Below, piece after piece: positions 1 through 9,106 of a stretch of 60,460 nucleotides of DNA. The position numbers were made by a program, and so were the translations under genes. The stretch covers positions 1 through 60,460 of the forward strand of contig CAZQEZ010000006.1 of the NCBI GenBank assembly GCA_964592475.1, given 5' to 3'. Every line of letters begins with the position of its first letter. The first letter of the stretch is position 1. The notes beneath the pieces were generated by a model. It searched no databases. It had not been told where the DNA came from and saw only the letters and a program-made list of their open reading frames with translations. Origin of the DNA: CAZQEZ01 sp964592475. GTDB taxonomy: Bacteria > Bacteroidota > Bacteroidia > Cytophagales > Cyclobacteriaceae.

Positions 1-77
1 CACACAATTTCACATAGAACCAGAAAATTTGACTTAATGGTTTTGTGGAAAATTGATATAAAAAAGGAAATAAAAAA

Positions 78-99
78 AGCCGGCTATCACTAACCGGCT
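78..99 (-). terminator. Rho-independent terminator of groES-groEL
   Basis: Read on the minus strand, a 6-bp GC-rich stem (AGCCGG / CCGGCT) with a 10-nt loop is followed by a run of seven T. It lies about 30 bp past the groEL stop codon, as expected for the end of the chaperonin operon. Confidence 0.8.
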
Positions 100-126
100 C
101 TTAATAATTATATTACTAAGCTCATT

Positions 127-1764
127 TTACATCATGCCGCCCATTCCGCCGCCCATAGGAGGACCTGCAGGAGCTGGAGCTTTATCATCTTCTTCCTGAT
201 CGGCAATTACACATTCAGTAGTCAATAATAAAGCAGCAATAGAAGCAGCATTTTCAAGTGCTAAACGAGTTACTTTTGTAGGATCAATAATACCAGCGGC
301 AAATAAATTTTCATATTTGTCTTCACGTGCATTATAACCATAATCGCCTTTTCCTTCACGTACTTTCTGTACCACTACACTGCCTTCCATACCAGCATTT
401 TCTACTATTACTCGTAGAGGATACTCTAGTGCATGACGCACTATTTTTAATCCTGTTTCCTGATCGAGATTGTCAGTGTTTAGGGAATCAAGTGCATCTA
501 ATGCTCTGATTAATGCTACACCACCACCGGCAACTACACCTTCTTCTACTGCAGCCCTGGTTGCATGTAATGCATCATCTACTCTATCTTTTTTCTCTTT
601 CATTTCTACTTCAGTAGCAGCTCCTATATAAAGAATAGCTACACCACCAGATAGTTTAGCAAGTCTCTCTTGCAATTTTTCTCTGTCGTAATCAGAAGTA
701 GTATTTTCAATTTGAGACTTAATTTGTCCGATTCGTGCCTGAATATCTTCAGAGCTTCCCGCGCCATTTACGATAGTAGTATTATCTTTATCGATATTTA
801 TTTTTTCGGCCTGTCCCAAGTATTCAATGGTAGCACTTTCTAGTTTGTAACCTCTTTCTTCAGAAATTACGGTACCGCCAGTTAATATTGCAATATCTTC
901 TAACATTGCTTTTCTTCTATCGCCAAAGCCAGGAGCTTTAACTGCAGCAATTTTTAATGCACCTCTTATTTTATTTACTACCAAAGTAGCAAGGGCTTCA
1001 CCGTCTACATCTTCAGATACAATAATCAATGGACGACCTGTTTGAGCTACTGCTTCTAATATTGGCAGTAATTCTTTCATGGTCGATATTTTTTTATCAT
1101 AAATAAGAATATACGGATTTTCTAACTCAGCTTCCATTTTCTCGGTATTGGTCACGAAATATGGAGATAAATATCCGCGATCAAACTGCATACCTTCTAC
1201 AGTCTTGATTTCAGTTTCAGTACCTTTTGCTTCCTCTACGGTAATTACACCATCTGTACCCACTTGCTCCATGGCATCGGCAATCATTTTACCAATCTCC
1301 GGATCATTATTTGCAGAAATGGCAGCTACTTGAGAAATTTCATTGTTGCCGCTGATGGTTTTTGATTGTGCTCTTAAGTTTTCTACTACAGCAGCCACAG
1401 CTTTATCAATACCTCTTTTCAAATCCATTGGATTGGCACCTGCAGCCACATTTTTGATTCCTCTAGCAAATATTGCCTGTGTTAAAACAGTAGCAGTAGT
1501 AGTACCATCACCCGCGTTATCAGCAGTTTTAGAGGCAACCTCTTTTACTAACTGAGCGCCCATGTTTTTGATTGGATCTTTTAATTCAATGTCTTTTGCT
1601 ACAGTTACACCATCTTTGGTAACAGTAGGTGCACCGAATTTTTTATCAAGAATTACATTTCTTCCCTTTGGTCCAAGAGTTACTTTTACTGCATCTGCAA
1701 TAGTTGCAACTCCTTCTTTTAGCTTATTTCTAGCTTCACTATCGAATAATATTTCTTTAGCCAT
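127..1764 (-). CDS. groL: 60-kDa chaperonin GroEL
   Basis: ATP-dependent cytosolic chaperonin that folds proteins in a double-ring cage capped by GroES. The 545-residue length is standard. Visible family motifs are the nucleotide-binding VTLGPKGRNV near residue 30, GDGTTTATVL near residue 87, and the C-terminal Gly/Met tail GGGMGGMM. The gene follows groES on the same strand after 54 bp, the usual groESL operon, and is closed by a terminator. The start is the ATG giving MAKEI. No frameshift or odd residue is seen. Identification is essentially certain. Confidence 0.99.
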   Translation of the reverse strand: MAKEILFDSEARNKLKEGVATIADAVKVTLGPKGRNVILDKKFGAPTVTKDGVTVAKDIELKDPIKNMGAQLVKEVASKTADNAGDGTTTATVLTQAIFARGIKNVAAGANPMDLKRGIDKAVAAVVENLRAQSKTISGNNEISQVAAISANNDPEIGKMIADAMEQVGTDGVITVEEAKGTETEIKTVEGMQFDRGYLSPYFVTNTEKMEAELENPYILIYDKKISTMKELLPILEAVAQTGRPLIIVSEDVDGEALATLVVNKIRGALKIAAVKAPGFGDRRKAMLEDIAILTGGTVISEERGYKLESATIEYLGQAEKINIDKDNTTIVNGAGSSEDIQARIGQIKSQIENTTSDYDREKLQERLAKLSGGVAILYIGAATEVEMKEKKDRVDDALHATRAAVEEGVVAGGGVALIRALDALDSLNTDNLDQETGLKIVRHALEYPLRVIVENAGMEGSVVVQKVREGKGDYGYNAREDKYENLFAAGIIDPTKVTRLALENAASIAALLLTTECVIADQEEDDKAPAPAGPPMGGGMGGMM

Positions 1765-1818
1765 AATAAATTAATATTTTAAATTTGTTGTTTTCAAAAA
1801 ATGATTGTAAAAATTGGA

Positions 1819-2097
1819 TTATACAATGGCGAAAATGTCAGATTCTCGCATAATTAAATAATCTTTGCCCTCAATGGTTACTTCAGTTCCTGAATATTTA
1901 CCATAAAGTACCTGATCGCCTTCTTTTACTGTAAGCGGCTCATCTTTTTTGCCATTACCTACGGCTATCACGTTTCCTTTTTGAGGTTTTTCTTTGGCAG
2001 TATCAGGAATGATAATACCTGAGGCTGTTTTTTCTTCCGCTGCAGCTGGTTCTACCAGAACCCTGTCTGCTAAAGGTTTAATGTTTACTTTAGACAT
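1819..2097 (-). CDS. groS: 10-kDa co-chaperonin GroES
   Basis: Co-chaperonin that caps the GroEL ring. At 92 residues it has the expected size. It carries the family N-terminal sequence IKPLADRVLVEP near residue 6, a mobile-loop region with KTASGIIIPDT, and the closing YLIMRESDI segment. It is the first gene of a two-gene operon with groEL. No CIRCE element (TTAGCACTC-N9-GAGTGCTAA) is visible upstream, so HrcA-type control is not supported. A different inverted repeat lies 69 bp upstream. Confidence 0.99.
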   Translation of the reverse strand: MSKVNIKPLADRVLVEPAAAEEKTASGIIIPDTAKEKPQKGNVIAVGNGKKDEPLTVKEGDQVLYGKYSGTEVTIEGKDYLIMRESDIFAIV

Positions 2098-2165
2098 TTT
2101 TCTTTCTATGTTTTAGTTTAAAGAATTACTATTTAAAAATTACCATGAGGCCAATTGCATTTAAT

Positions 2166-2179
2166 GTGCCAAACGGCAC
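2166..2179. promoter_or_regulatory. Inverted repeat upstream of groES
   Basis: Perfect inverted repeat GTGCC-AAAC-GGCAC in the divergent space between groES (minus) and the gene at 2333 (plus). It could be an operator for either gene. That role is inferred only from position and symmetry, and the repeat does not match CIRCE. Confidence 0.3.
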
Positions 2180-2332
2180 GATGCAGTAATTTTTTCAGTA
2201 ATGCTGACATTTTTGCAGATAATCGGGTTAAAATACTGCAATGTTTTAAAAAACCTGACATTATCGTAAAAAGGCTTGACTAATTACATTTTTCTTAATA
2301 TATTGCCGCAAGGTTTTAAAAATTATAAATTT

Positions 2333-3049
2333 ATGACTGAATTACCTAAGGATTGGTTAACAGAAGGCCTGATTGATTTTGAATATAAGAAGTATATAAT
2401 GCTGGCCTACTTAAAAGATGTCAGACAAAATTTCCAAGGTCATATCTTGTACCCCTTTTTGTCAGACCTGGTTTTTCACTATCGTAACTTGCTGTCGATT
2501 AAAGAGAACAAGCAATTAATTTATGAAAACTTTCCTAAAGTGATCAGCAAAGCTGATTTCGAAAAATTAAAGGTTAGCTATAAGTCGATTATCGAAGACG
2601 ATGAGATAATGAGTGAAATGGAAGAGATTATTGACTTCGCCCTTACCAGATTTAAAGATCTGCTGGAAGAAGGAAAAGGTATTTATGAATTTGTAGAAGA
2701 AAAAGTAGAAATTCAAACGATTGGATTATCTCCTTTATATGCCAAGGAGGGTTATTTATTGCTAAATCAAAGTGTAAAAACGGACCTGGAAGTGTATAAA
2801 TATTTAGTTACCGTTTTTGAAAGTGCCGATGAAACTTACCGCGCAGTAAACACCGAATACCTTGAAACGGTACCAAAGTCAATTAACAGTACTTATGAGT
2901 CAATTAAATTAGAATTAATTAGAAAATATAAGTTTATGCCAAATCCGGCAACTTATCTTATATCTGCCAAAGTAAATTTGCCATTTGAACAAACCTTTTT
3001 ACCTATAGCAAAACGTTTATTGGTTAAAAACATAAATACAGCTGCATAA
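2333..3049 (+). CDS. Conserved hypothetical protein
   Basis: Predicted soluble, acidic, mostly helical protein of 238 residues. I recognise it only as a conserved Bacteroidota-type hypothetical and assign no function. The frame is open from 2276, but the ATG at 2333 (MTELPKDWL) is preferred because the preceding 19 residues look like translated leader. There is no signal peptide or membrane segment. It is divergent from groES and convergent with secG, with a shared bidirectional terminator just after its stop. Confidence 0.8.
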   Translation: MTELPKDWLTEGLIDFEYKKYIMLAYLKDVRQNFQGHILYPFLSDLVFHYRNLLSIKENKQLIYENFPKVISKADFEKLKVSYKSIIEDDEIMSEMEEIIDFALTRFKDLLEEGKGIYEFVEEKVEIQTIGLSPLYAKEGYLLLNQSVKTDLEVYKYLVTVFESADETYRAVNTEYLETVPKSINSTYESIKLELIRKYKFMPNPATYLISAKVNLPFEQTFLPIAKRLLVKNINTAA

Positions 3050-3053
3050 AAAA

Positions 3054-3072
3054 AGCCGGGTGATACCCGGCT
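3054..3072. terminator. Bidirectional terminator between 2333 gene and secG
   Basis: Perfect 8-bp stem AGCCGGGT / ACCCGGCT with a 3-nt loop. On the minus strand it is followed by seven T and closes the miaB-to-secG operon. On the plus strand it lies 5 bp after the stop of the convergent gene and is followed by a weaker T-rich stretch. Confidence 0.85.
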
Positions 3073-3101
3073 AGTTTATTTGTTTTTTGAAGTTTTTCCA
3101 A

Positions 3102-3494
3102 CTATTGTTGTTCTTCCAAATCCAGAATATCTTCCTCATTGAAATTTTCAACTCCTCCAGTAGTGTCTAGTTCCGGGTTAGTTAATTCTGTGTCTAAACC
3201 AGGTAAATTAGCTCTATCTCTGGCTTTTTCTAAGTTAGGACTGGATACTCCTTGTTCTTGTGCATACTCGGGAATCATAAAACTAGAACTAAGTGAAAAC
3301 ACGAATAGTGCAATTGCTAATCCCCAGGTCAATTTTTCTAATAAATCTGTTGTTCGTTTTACGCCCATCAATTGACTGGATCCACTCCCACCAAATTGGC
3401 TCGACAGTCCTCCTCCTTTTGAGTTTTGTGCTAAAACAACCAACACCAATAATACAGCCGTAATCAAGGCTAAAATAATAAGAAATTCAAACAT
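3102..3494 (-). CDS. secG: Preprotein translocase subunit SecG
   Basis: Small inner-membrane subunit that stimulates SecYEG protein export. Two transmembrane helices are visible (residues about 3-22 and 57-75), separated by the conserved cytoplasmic loop with QNSKGGGLSSQFGG near residue 23. The acidic C-terminal tail (about residues 85-130) is longer than in E. coli SecG but is common in Bacteroidota. It is the last gene of the leftward operon, 6 bp after the preceding gene, and is followed by a strong terminator. Confidence 0.96.
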   Translation of the reverse strand: MFEFLIILALITAVLLVLVVLAQNSKGGGLSSQFGGSGSSQLMGVKRTTDLLEKLTWGLAIALFVFSLSSSFMIPEYAQEQGVSSPNLEKARDRANLPGLDTELTNPELDTTGGVENFNEEDILDLEEQQ

Positions 3495-3500
3495 GTTTTA

Positions 3501-4412
3501 TTAGTTATTTTTCAATTCTTCAATTAAAGTTGCAAAGTAAGTCCTTTTTTGTGGAAATTTCCAAATTAATTTTTTATAAATATCAATTGCTTTCTCTTTT
3601 TTACCTTGCTTTTGCAAAATAGAGGCCAAGTTTTCTGAAACCATGTCATCCGATAATGAAGTGCTTCTTTCTGAGAGGTCTTCATGATTCTCGTTGCTTT
3701 GGCGAGGCTTGATTTTGCCTAAATCCTTTTCGTTCTCAATGAAAGTGTCAATCAAGTCCCGTTGTTTGGATGCGGAAACATTGTCATCATCTTCAATTGT
3801 TTCTTCTTCTGAGGTTTCAATATCTGAGGATTGCTGATCATTGGAGGGAGTAGAAGAGGTATATGCTTCGTCAATTTTTTCTCTGTCTAAAAATTCTTTT
3901 TTAAGCTTTTTTGCTTTTTCTAAATTTGCCAACACTTCATTTACTAAATCTTGGTTTACTTTAGGGGCAGGTATTTCATCTTCTCTTACTTCGGTTTTTG
4001 ACTTTGCTTCGTGTTTTTCTCTTTTTAAAAGATATTCTTCTCTCAATTTTTGATTATAATGATCATTTTTTATTTTTAGTTCTTCACTAACAGGCTCGCT
4101 AAATTGAGGGTTATTTATTGCATTAGAACCCGATTGTTTAGGTAAATTGCTATTGGCAGTGAATTGAGGAATATCAGATAAACTACTCAATATAATCCTT
4201 TTTAAAACTCCACGATTGGGAGAATATATAGCTGCATAATTTAATTTTACTTCTTTATTGGGTATTTTATTGTCATTAGCGATTTTAGCTATTAAAATGT
4301 GCCCAAGTTGAAAATAGGGATATTGAATCACCCATTTTTCCAAAGTGTAAATATCCTCTCTACCTAAATTTTGTGGGTTTCTTATTAAGTCGACAATTTT
4401 CTCCTTTTCCAC
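3501..4412 (-). CDS. TPR-like conserved protein of the secG operon
   Basis: Protein of 303 residues with no signal peptide. The N-terminal 90 residues are a conserved helical region with WVIQYPYFQLGHIL near residue 27. The middle is charged, low-complexity and probably disordered (about 110-250). The last 45 residues form a TPR-like helix pair (SENLASILQKQGKKEKAIDIYKK). Such proteins often sit beside secG in Bacteroidota, but the function is unknown to me. It is 56 bp downstream of the LptE-like gene and 6 bp upstream of secG, so probably co-transcribed. Confidence 0.85.
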   Translation of the reverse strand: MEKEKIVDLIRNPQNLGREDIYTLEKWVIQYPYFQLGHILIAKIANDNKIPNKEVKLNYAAIYSPNRGVLKRIILSSLSDIPQFTANSNLPKQSGSNAINNPQFSEPVSEELKIKNDHYNQKLREEYLLKREKHEAKSKTEVREDEIPAPKVNQDLVNEVLANLEKAKKLKKEFLDREKIDEAYTSSTPSNDQQSSDIETSEEETIEDDDNVSASKQRDLIDTFIENEKDLGKIKPRQSNENHEDLSERSTSLSDDMVSENLASILQKQGKKEKAIDIYKKLIWKFPQKRTYFATLIEELKNN

Positions 4413-4468
4413 AATATATCCTTCAGTTTATATTTATAAAATCTTAATATCAATGTACTTACTAATAA

Positions 4469-5011
4469 TTACCAATTGGCTACCGTAGCATTAAAAATAT
4501 CATAAATTATTTGTTCATTAATCGTTTCAATCAGTTCATCTTCTACAGCTGACAACTCCTGGGTATCTGGGTTGTAGTCATCATAGAAAGAAAAAGATTT
4601 TTCGAAACTAGTCTCGGGTTCAATCAAATTTACATAATTTACCTGAACCCGTATAGTCAAACGCTGCAAACCTGCCACATCGGCCTCCGTAGGACTACCA
4701 GATGATACAGGTGCTACGGGGCTAAAGTTATAACCAGTTATACTTCCTGACAACTGCAAATCGCCACTAGAACTTTCAAGTGTAAGTTGCGTGTTCTGTT
4801 GGTAATAATCTCTAAGGTTTTCGGTGAATAGCTGAGCCAGGTTAGGAGGGCCTCCATTGGCTTCATCGTAAAATCTCTGGATTGAAATGGTTTTTATTTT
4901 ATTATAATCGATAGCGATTCCTGAGAAAGAATATATACCACAACCTGACAAAAATGCCAAAAATAGTAATATTAATAGTATAAACCTTACCTTAGCTGTT
5001 ATCCAATTCAT
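4469..5011 (-). CDS. lptE: LptE-family LPS-assembly lipoprotein
   Basis: Predicted outer-membrane lipoprotein. Residues 1-24 form a signal peptide ending in a lipobox, with LSGC placing the lipidated Cys near residue 24. The mature part has the features of Bacteroidota LptE-type proteins: IAIDYNKIKTISI near residue 32, a TENLRDYYQ segment, then beta strands and a C-terminal IINEQIIYDIFN-like helix. Known LptE plugs the LptD barrel for LPS delivery to the outer leaflet. Its start overlaps the end of the sigma-54 activator by 20 bp, so the two are probably translationally coupled. Confidence 0.85.
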   Translation of the reverse strand: MNWITAKVRFILLILLFLAFLSGCGIYSFSGIAIDYNKIKTISIQRFYDEANGGPPNLAQLFTENLRDYYQQNTQLTLESSSGDLQLSGSITGYNFSPVAPVSSGSPTEADVAGLQRLTIRVQVNYVNLIEPETSFEKSFSFYDDYNPDTQELSAVEDELIETINEQIIYDIFNATVANW

Positions 5012-6317
5012 ACTGTTTTATTTTTCTATACAAAGTACGTTCGGAAATCCCCAAATCTTGTGCCGCGTATTTTCTTTTATTATTATTTTTGCGCAAAGCC
5101 TTGATAATAAGTTCTTTTTCCTTCTTTTCTAAAGATAATGATTCGTCATTTTCTGTTATATGTACAATATCTTCAATATTATCATCATCTTCCGGAACCG
5201 AGGCAAATTTTTGCTGATTATTTTTTTCTTGATTAATGGGTGAAATTTCAAAAGCATGAGCATGCTTTCTATTGTGCTCTTCGAGCATGTATTGGTTTTC
5301 CAGGCTCTCAGCATCTTTTGATTTATGATCGATATTACGAAAAAGGTCTTCATTATCCTCTAGCATATCATCACTATAGTCACCTTTTTGCAACATTTGC
5401 AGAACTAGTTTTTTCAGCTCGGTCATGTCATTGCGCATTTCAAAAAGTACTTTATAAAGCAAATCTCGTTCTGTAAATTTTGACTCCGCCTCTTTTTGTT
5501 CGCTATACAATGCGGGAACCATACTGTTTTCACTCGGTAAATACCTCAATAAAGTCTCTGAATTAATTTCACGATTTAACTCCAGAACCGAAATTTGCTC
5601 CACCAGGTTTTTTAATTGCCTTATATTGCCTGGAAAGCTGTATTTCATTATTACTCGCTTAGCGTCTTCGGTTAAATGTAAGGGCTTTGTGCGATATTTT
5701 TCAGAAAAATCAGAAGCAAATTTTCTAAATAGTAGTACAATATCTTCTCCTCTTTCGCGCAACGGAGGCACATAAATAGGAACAGTGCTTAAGCGATAAT
5801 ACAAGTCTTCTCTAAATTTACCCTTTTGCACTGATTCTAACAGATTTTTATTAGTCGCTGCTACTATACGAACATCAGTTTTTTGTACTTTGGAAGATCC
5901 TACTTTTATAAATTCTCCTGATTCTAGAACCCGTAGTAGTCTTGCTTGAGTATTAAGAGGGGTTTCGGCAATTTCGTCTAGAAAAATGGTTCCGCCATTG
6001 GTTACTTCAAAATACCCTTTGCGAGTATCGTGAGCACCGGTAAAAGATCCTTTTTCATGACCGAAAAGTTCTGAATCTATTGTGCCTTCAGGAATTGCCC
6101 CACAATTAATCGCGATAAATTGACCGTGTTTACGTGTACTGAGGGAATGAATTATTTTTGAAAATGATTCCTTGCCGCTTCCACTTTCTCCGGTAATAAG
6201 TACAGTCATATCGGTAGGAGCAACCTGGGTAGCTACCTGTATTGCATGATTAAGTAAGTGAGAATTACCAATGATTTCAAAGCGTTGTTTTATGGATTGT
6301 ATTTCCTGTTCTCTCAT
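4992..6317 (-). CDS. Sigma-54-dependent transcriptional activator without sensory domain
   Basis: AAA+ enhancer-binding protein that remodels RpoN holoenzyme. The central domain starts almost at the N terminus: Walker A GESGSGKE near residue 44, the sigma-54 contact loop GSFTGA near residue 91 (canonical GAFTGA), and Walker B TIFLDEIAE near residue 110. A Fis-type helix-turn-helix ends the protein (RKYAAQDLGISERTLYRKI). There is no receiver, GAF or PAS domain, so the activity may be set by level or by a partner. A low-complexity acidic linker spans about residues 290-390. It overlaps miaB by 4 bp (ATGA). Confidence 0.95.
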   Translation of the reverse strand: MREQEIQSIKQRFEIIGNSHLLNHAIQVATQVAPTDMTVLITGESGSGKESFSKIIHSLSTRKHGQFIAINCGAIPEGTIDSELFGHEKGSFTGAHDTRKGYFEVTNGGTIFLDEIAETPLNTQARLLRVLESGEFIKVGSSKVQKTDVRIVAATNKNLLESVQKGKFREDLYYRLSTVPIYVPPLRERGEDIVLLFRKFASDFSEKYRTKPLHLTEDAKRVIMKYSFPGNIRQLKNLVEQISVLELNREINSETLLRYLPSENSMVPALYSEQKEAESKFTERDLLYKVLFEMRNDMTELKKLVLQMLQKGDYSDDMLEDNEDLFRNIDHKSKDAESLENQYMLEEHNRKHAHAFEISPINQEKNNQQKFASVPEDDDNIEDIVHITENDESLSLEKKEKELIIKALRKNNNKRKYAAQDLGISERTLYRKIKQYELDNS

Positions 6318-7771
6318 ACAGCAACTTCTTTTTCTTCTATTGCTTTCCCTATCAAAGTGCCTGTGGTGCAGTCAGTTACCAATACATTAATATAGTCGCC
6401 AGGTTGGTAATTTTTTCTGGGGAAAACGATCACTTTATTGGCGCTATTGCGGCCTTGCAATTGTTCATCCGAACGTTTTGATGCGCCTACGATTAACACT
6501 TTATGCACCTTGTTAATGTTTAGCTTATTTCTTTGTAAGGACAACTCATTTTGTTTATTGATAATTTCCTGCAATCTTCTTTTTTTAATGGCAAGTGGAA
6601 TATCATCTTTGTATTTTTTGGCAGCATAGGTGCCTGGCCGTTCCGAATACATGAACATGTAGCTAAAATCGTATTTTACATAATCCATCAAAGAAAGCGT
6701 GTCCTGATGTTCTTCTTCGGTTTCGGTACAGAAACCGGCAATCATATCAGAAGAGATACCACATTCCTCACCTAGTATCCTACGAATAGCATCTACACGT
6801 TCCATATACCATTCACGTGTATAGGTCCTATTCATTATTTCCAGCACTCTGGTATTACCGCTTTGGGCAGGTAAATGAATGTATTTACAAATATTTTCAT
6901 ATTTTTTCATTGTATGCAGTACCTCATCAGTAATATCTTTGGGATGAGAGGTGCTGAACCTGATTCTCAAATCAGGATTTACTAGCGCTACTTTTTCCAA
7001 TAATTCGGCAAAGTTTACTTTTTCATCATTGGTATCACTTACCCATTTATAACTATCCACATTTTGACCCAGCAGTGTTAATTCACGGTATCCTTTGTTA
7101 TATAGATCTGTAGCCTCATTTACAATAGAGAGGGCATCTCTACTGCGTTCTCGTCCGCGAGTAAATGGTACCACACAAAAAGAGCACATGTTATCACAGC
7201 CACGCATTATAGAAATAAAGGCGGTTACTCCATTAGAGTTTAACCTCACAGGACTTACATCGGCATAGGTTTCTTCTCTTGACAGAAATACATTTACTGC
7301 TTTTTGTCCGTCGTCTACCTGACTAACTAATTGAGGCAAATCTCTATAAGAATCCGGACCTGCTACAATATCTACTACTTTTTCTTCTTCAAGCAATTTC
7401 GTTTTTAGTCTTTCTGCCATACAACCCAATACTCCAATGATCATTGCAGGCTTTTTTCTTTTTGCAGCATTAAATACCGAAAGTCTTTTTCTTACGGTTT
7501 GCTCTGCCTTATCTCTAATTGAACAAGTATTGATAAAAATGGCATCTGCTTGTTCAAAATCTGCCGTAGTATCAAATCCTCCCTTTTGCATGATGGAAGA
7601 TACAATTTCACTATCAGAAAAATTCATCTGACAGCCATAGCTTTCAATGTAAAGCTTTCTTTTTTTTCCGGTTTTTTGTTCTTTACTCACTTTTACAGTT
7701 TCACAAGCTTCATCAGTTCCTTTTTTATCGACAAGTATGTCTATGTCTTTAATAAGATTTGTCATATTCAT
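6314..7771 (-). CDS. miaB: tRNA-2-methylthio-N6-dimethylallyladenosine synthase MiaB
   Basis: Radical-SAM methylthiotransferase that adds a 2-methylthio group to i6A37 of tRNAs reading U-starting codons. The N-terminal UPF0004 domain has YGCQMN near residue 45 and the other auxiliary-cluster Cys in INTCSIRDKAEQ and GCMAER. The radical-SAM triad is CDNMCSFC. A TRAM domain is at the C terminus. The 485 residues include a roughly 38-residue N-terminal extension, so an internal start cannot be excluded, although the first ATG is preceded by an A/T-rich region. First gene of the leftward operon ending at secG. Confidence 0.97.
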   Translation of the reverse strand: MNMTNLIKDIDILVDKKGTDEACETVKVSKEQKTGKKRKLYIESYGCQMNFSDSEIVSSIMQKGGFDTTADFEQADAIFINTCSIRDKAEQTVRKRLSVFNAAKRKKPAMIIGVLGCMAERLKTKLLEEEKVVDIVAGPDSYRDLPQLVSQVDDGQKAVNVFLSREETYADVSPVRLNSNGVTAFISIMRGCDNMCSFCVVPFTRGRERSRDALSIVNEATDLYNKGYRELTLLGQNVDSYKWVSDTNDEKVNFAELLEKVALVNPDLRIRFSTSHPKDITDEVLHTMKKYENICKYIHLPAQSGNTRVLEIMNRTYTREWYMERVDAIRRILGEECGISSDMIAGFCTETEEEHQDTLSLMDYVKYDFSYMFMYSERPGTYAAKKYKDDIPLAIKKRRLQEIINKQNELSLQRNKLNINKVHKVLIVGASKRSDEQLQGRNSANKVIVFPRKNYQPGDYINVLVTDCTTGTLIGKAIEEKEVAV

Positions 7772-7963
7772 TTTTCAAATTTTAAGCTACAAAATTACTA
7801 AATGTTTGGCTAAAAATGCCATTTTGTCAGTAAAATATCACAAAAAATCAGACACATTTTTCATTGGTGGGATTTTTTAATTAAAAGTTTAATATTTTGC
7901 TTTTTTGCTTCAATTCTTTTTGATTTGTATAATCATTTTTTCAATTTACTAATTTTTAATAAA

Positions 7964-8869
7964 ATGGCACCAAGAAATATCAAACCACAGGAAACAAAAA
8001 TAGGATGGATAGGTACTGGAGTGATGGGAAAGCACATGTTTTCACATATTTTGAAGAGCGGTTATCAAGGTTTTGTATTTAACAGAACCAAAGAAAAGGC
8101 ACAGCCATTGGTAGATGAGGGTGCCAAATGGTGTGAAAATCCTAAGGAAGTTGCCATGAAGGCAGATGTCATATTTACTATTGTGGGCTATCCGAAAGAT
8201 GTTGAGCAGGTGTATTTTGGTAAAGAGGGAATTTTTGCAGCCCAAATGAAAGATAAAATTTTGGTGGATATGACTACTACAAAGCCTTCTCTGGCTGAAA
8301 AAATTGCTAAAGAAGCAGGAAATAAAGCATGTATAAGTATAGATGCGCCAGTTTCTGGCGGAGACGTGGGAGCTGAAAATGGCACCCTTTCGATTATGAT
8401 TGGAGGTGAAAAAGAGGCCGTGGATAACCTGATGCCAATTTTTAAATTATTGGGAAAAAATATAGCTTACCAAGGTCCGGCAGGATCGGGGCAACATACA
8501 AAAATGTGCAATCAAATAACTATCGCTGGTACTATGATTGGAGTTTGTGAAAGCTTATTGTATGGCAGTAAAGCAGGACTGGACTTAAAAACCATGTTAA
8601 CCTCAATCAGTAAAGGTGCAGCAGGTTGCTGGACATTGGATAATCTGGCACCTCGAATTGTTGATAAAAATTTTGATCCTGGATTTTTTGTTGACCATTT
8701 TATTAAAGATATGGGCATTGCGTTAAAAGAGGCTAATCAAATGGACTTATCTCTTCCGGGCCTTGCCTTGGTTCATCAAATTTATATGGCAACCAAAGCG
8801 CAAGGGCATGGGAAAAAGGGTACGCACGCGCTTATGCTTACCTTAGAAAACATGTCTAAACATCAATAA
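7964..8869 (+). CDS. NAD(P)-dependent beta-hydroxyacid dehydrogenase (3-hydroxyisobutyrate dehydrogenase family)
   Basis: Cytosolic oxidoreductase of the beta-hydroxyacid dehydrogenase family, which oxidises substrates such as 3-hydroxyisobutyrate or tartronate semialdehyde relatives. The Rossmann motif GWIGTGVMGKHM lies near residue 13, the substrate-binding DAPVSGGDVGAENGTLSI near residue 124, and the catalytic Lys in GSGQHTKMCNQ near residue 173. The C-terminal helical domain is complete. The frame is open from 7925, but the ATG at 7964, preceded by AATAAA, is preferred because it places the Rossmann motif normally. The precise substrate is not decidable. Confidence 0.92.
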   Translation: MAPRNIKPQETKIGWIGTGVMGKHMFSHILKSGYQGFVFNRTKEKAQPLVDEGAKWCENPKEVAMKADVIFTIVGYPKDVEQVYFGKEGIFAAQMKDKILVDMTTTKPSLAEKIAKEAGNKACISIDAPVSGGDVGAENGTLSIMIGGEKEAVDNLMPIFKLLGKNIAYQGPAGSGQHTKMCNQITIAGTMIGVCESLLYGSKAGLDLKTMLTSISKGAAGCWTLDNLAPRIVDKNFDPGFFVDHFIKDMGIALKEANQMDLSLPGLALVHQIYMATKAQGHGKKGTHALMLTLENMSKHQ

Positions 8870-9071
8870 TACCATGATAATCTATATTGTAGATCATGGG
8901 ATGGCATTTCCGGGGGCAAAAACTACTCAGTACGAACCGGGTCCTAAATCACCATTCATTATTTATCATCCTTTTGAAAAACACGAAATGGAGTTCAGGT
9001 CTGAATTGGTAAGCTGGACTGATTTGACACCTTCTATTTTAAAAAGCAAACAGAAGATCCCTGGCTATTGA
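8868..9071 (+). pseudogene. Sulfatase gene remnant (internal fragment)
   Basis: A short frame (ATG at 8874, 65 codons) encodes only the middle of a type I sulfatase: the metal-site stretch VDHGMAFPGAKTTQYEPG, followed by a PFIIYHP and LVSWTDLTPSIL segment. The family-like reading NTM extends two codons upstream of the ATG, to within the stop codon of the preceding gene, which suggests a deletion junction there. The N-terminal formylglycine motif (C/S-x-P-x-R) and the C-terminal domain are absent. It is judged a non-functional relic. The intact sulfatase at 40173 is a family relative, not an identical copy. Confidence 0.75.
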
Positions 9072-9106
9072 AATGGAAATATGAATAGTTTTTTTAAAAT
9101 CTGGAT

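Noticed and set aside
327..1774. Open frames on the plus strand across groEL
   Set aside because: They lie opposite a complete groEL gene with intact motifs and have no recognisable protein features.
2098..2275. CIRCE heat-shock operator upstream of groES
   Set aside because: The consensus TTAGCACTC-N9-GAGTGCTAA is absent; only a shorter unrelated inverted repeat is present.
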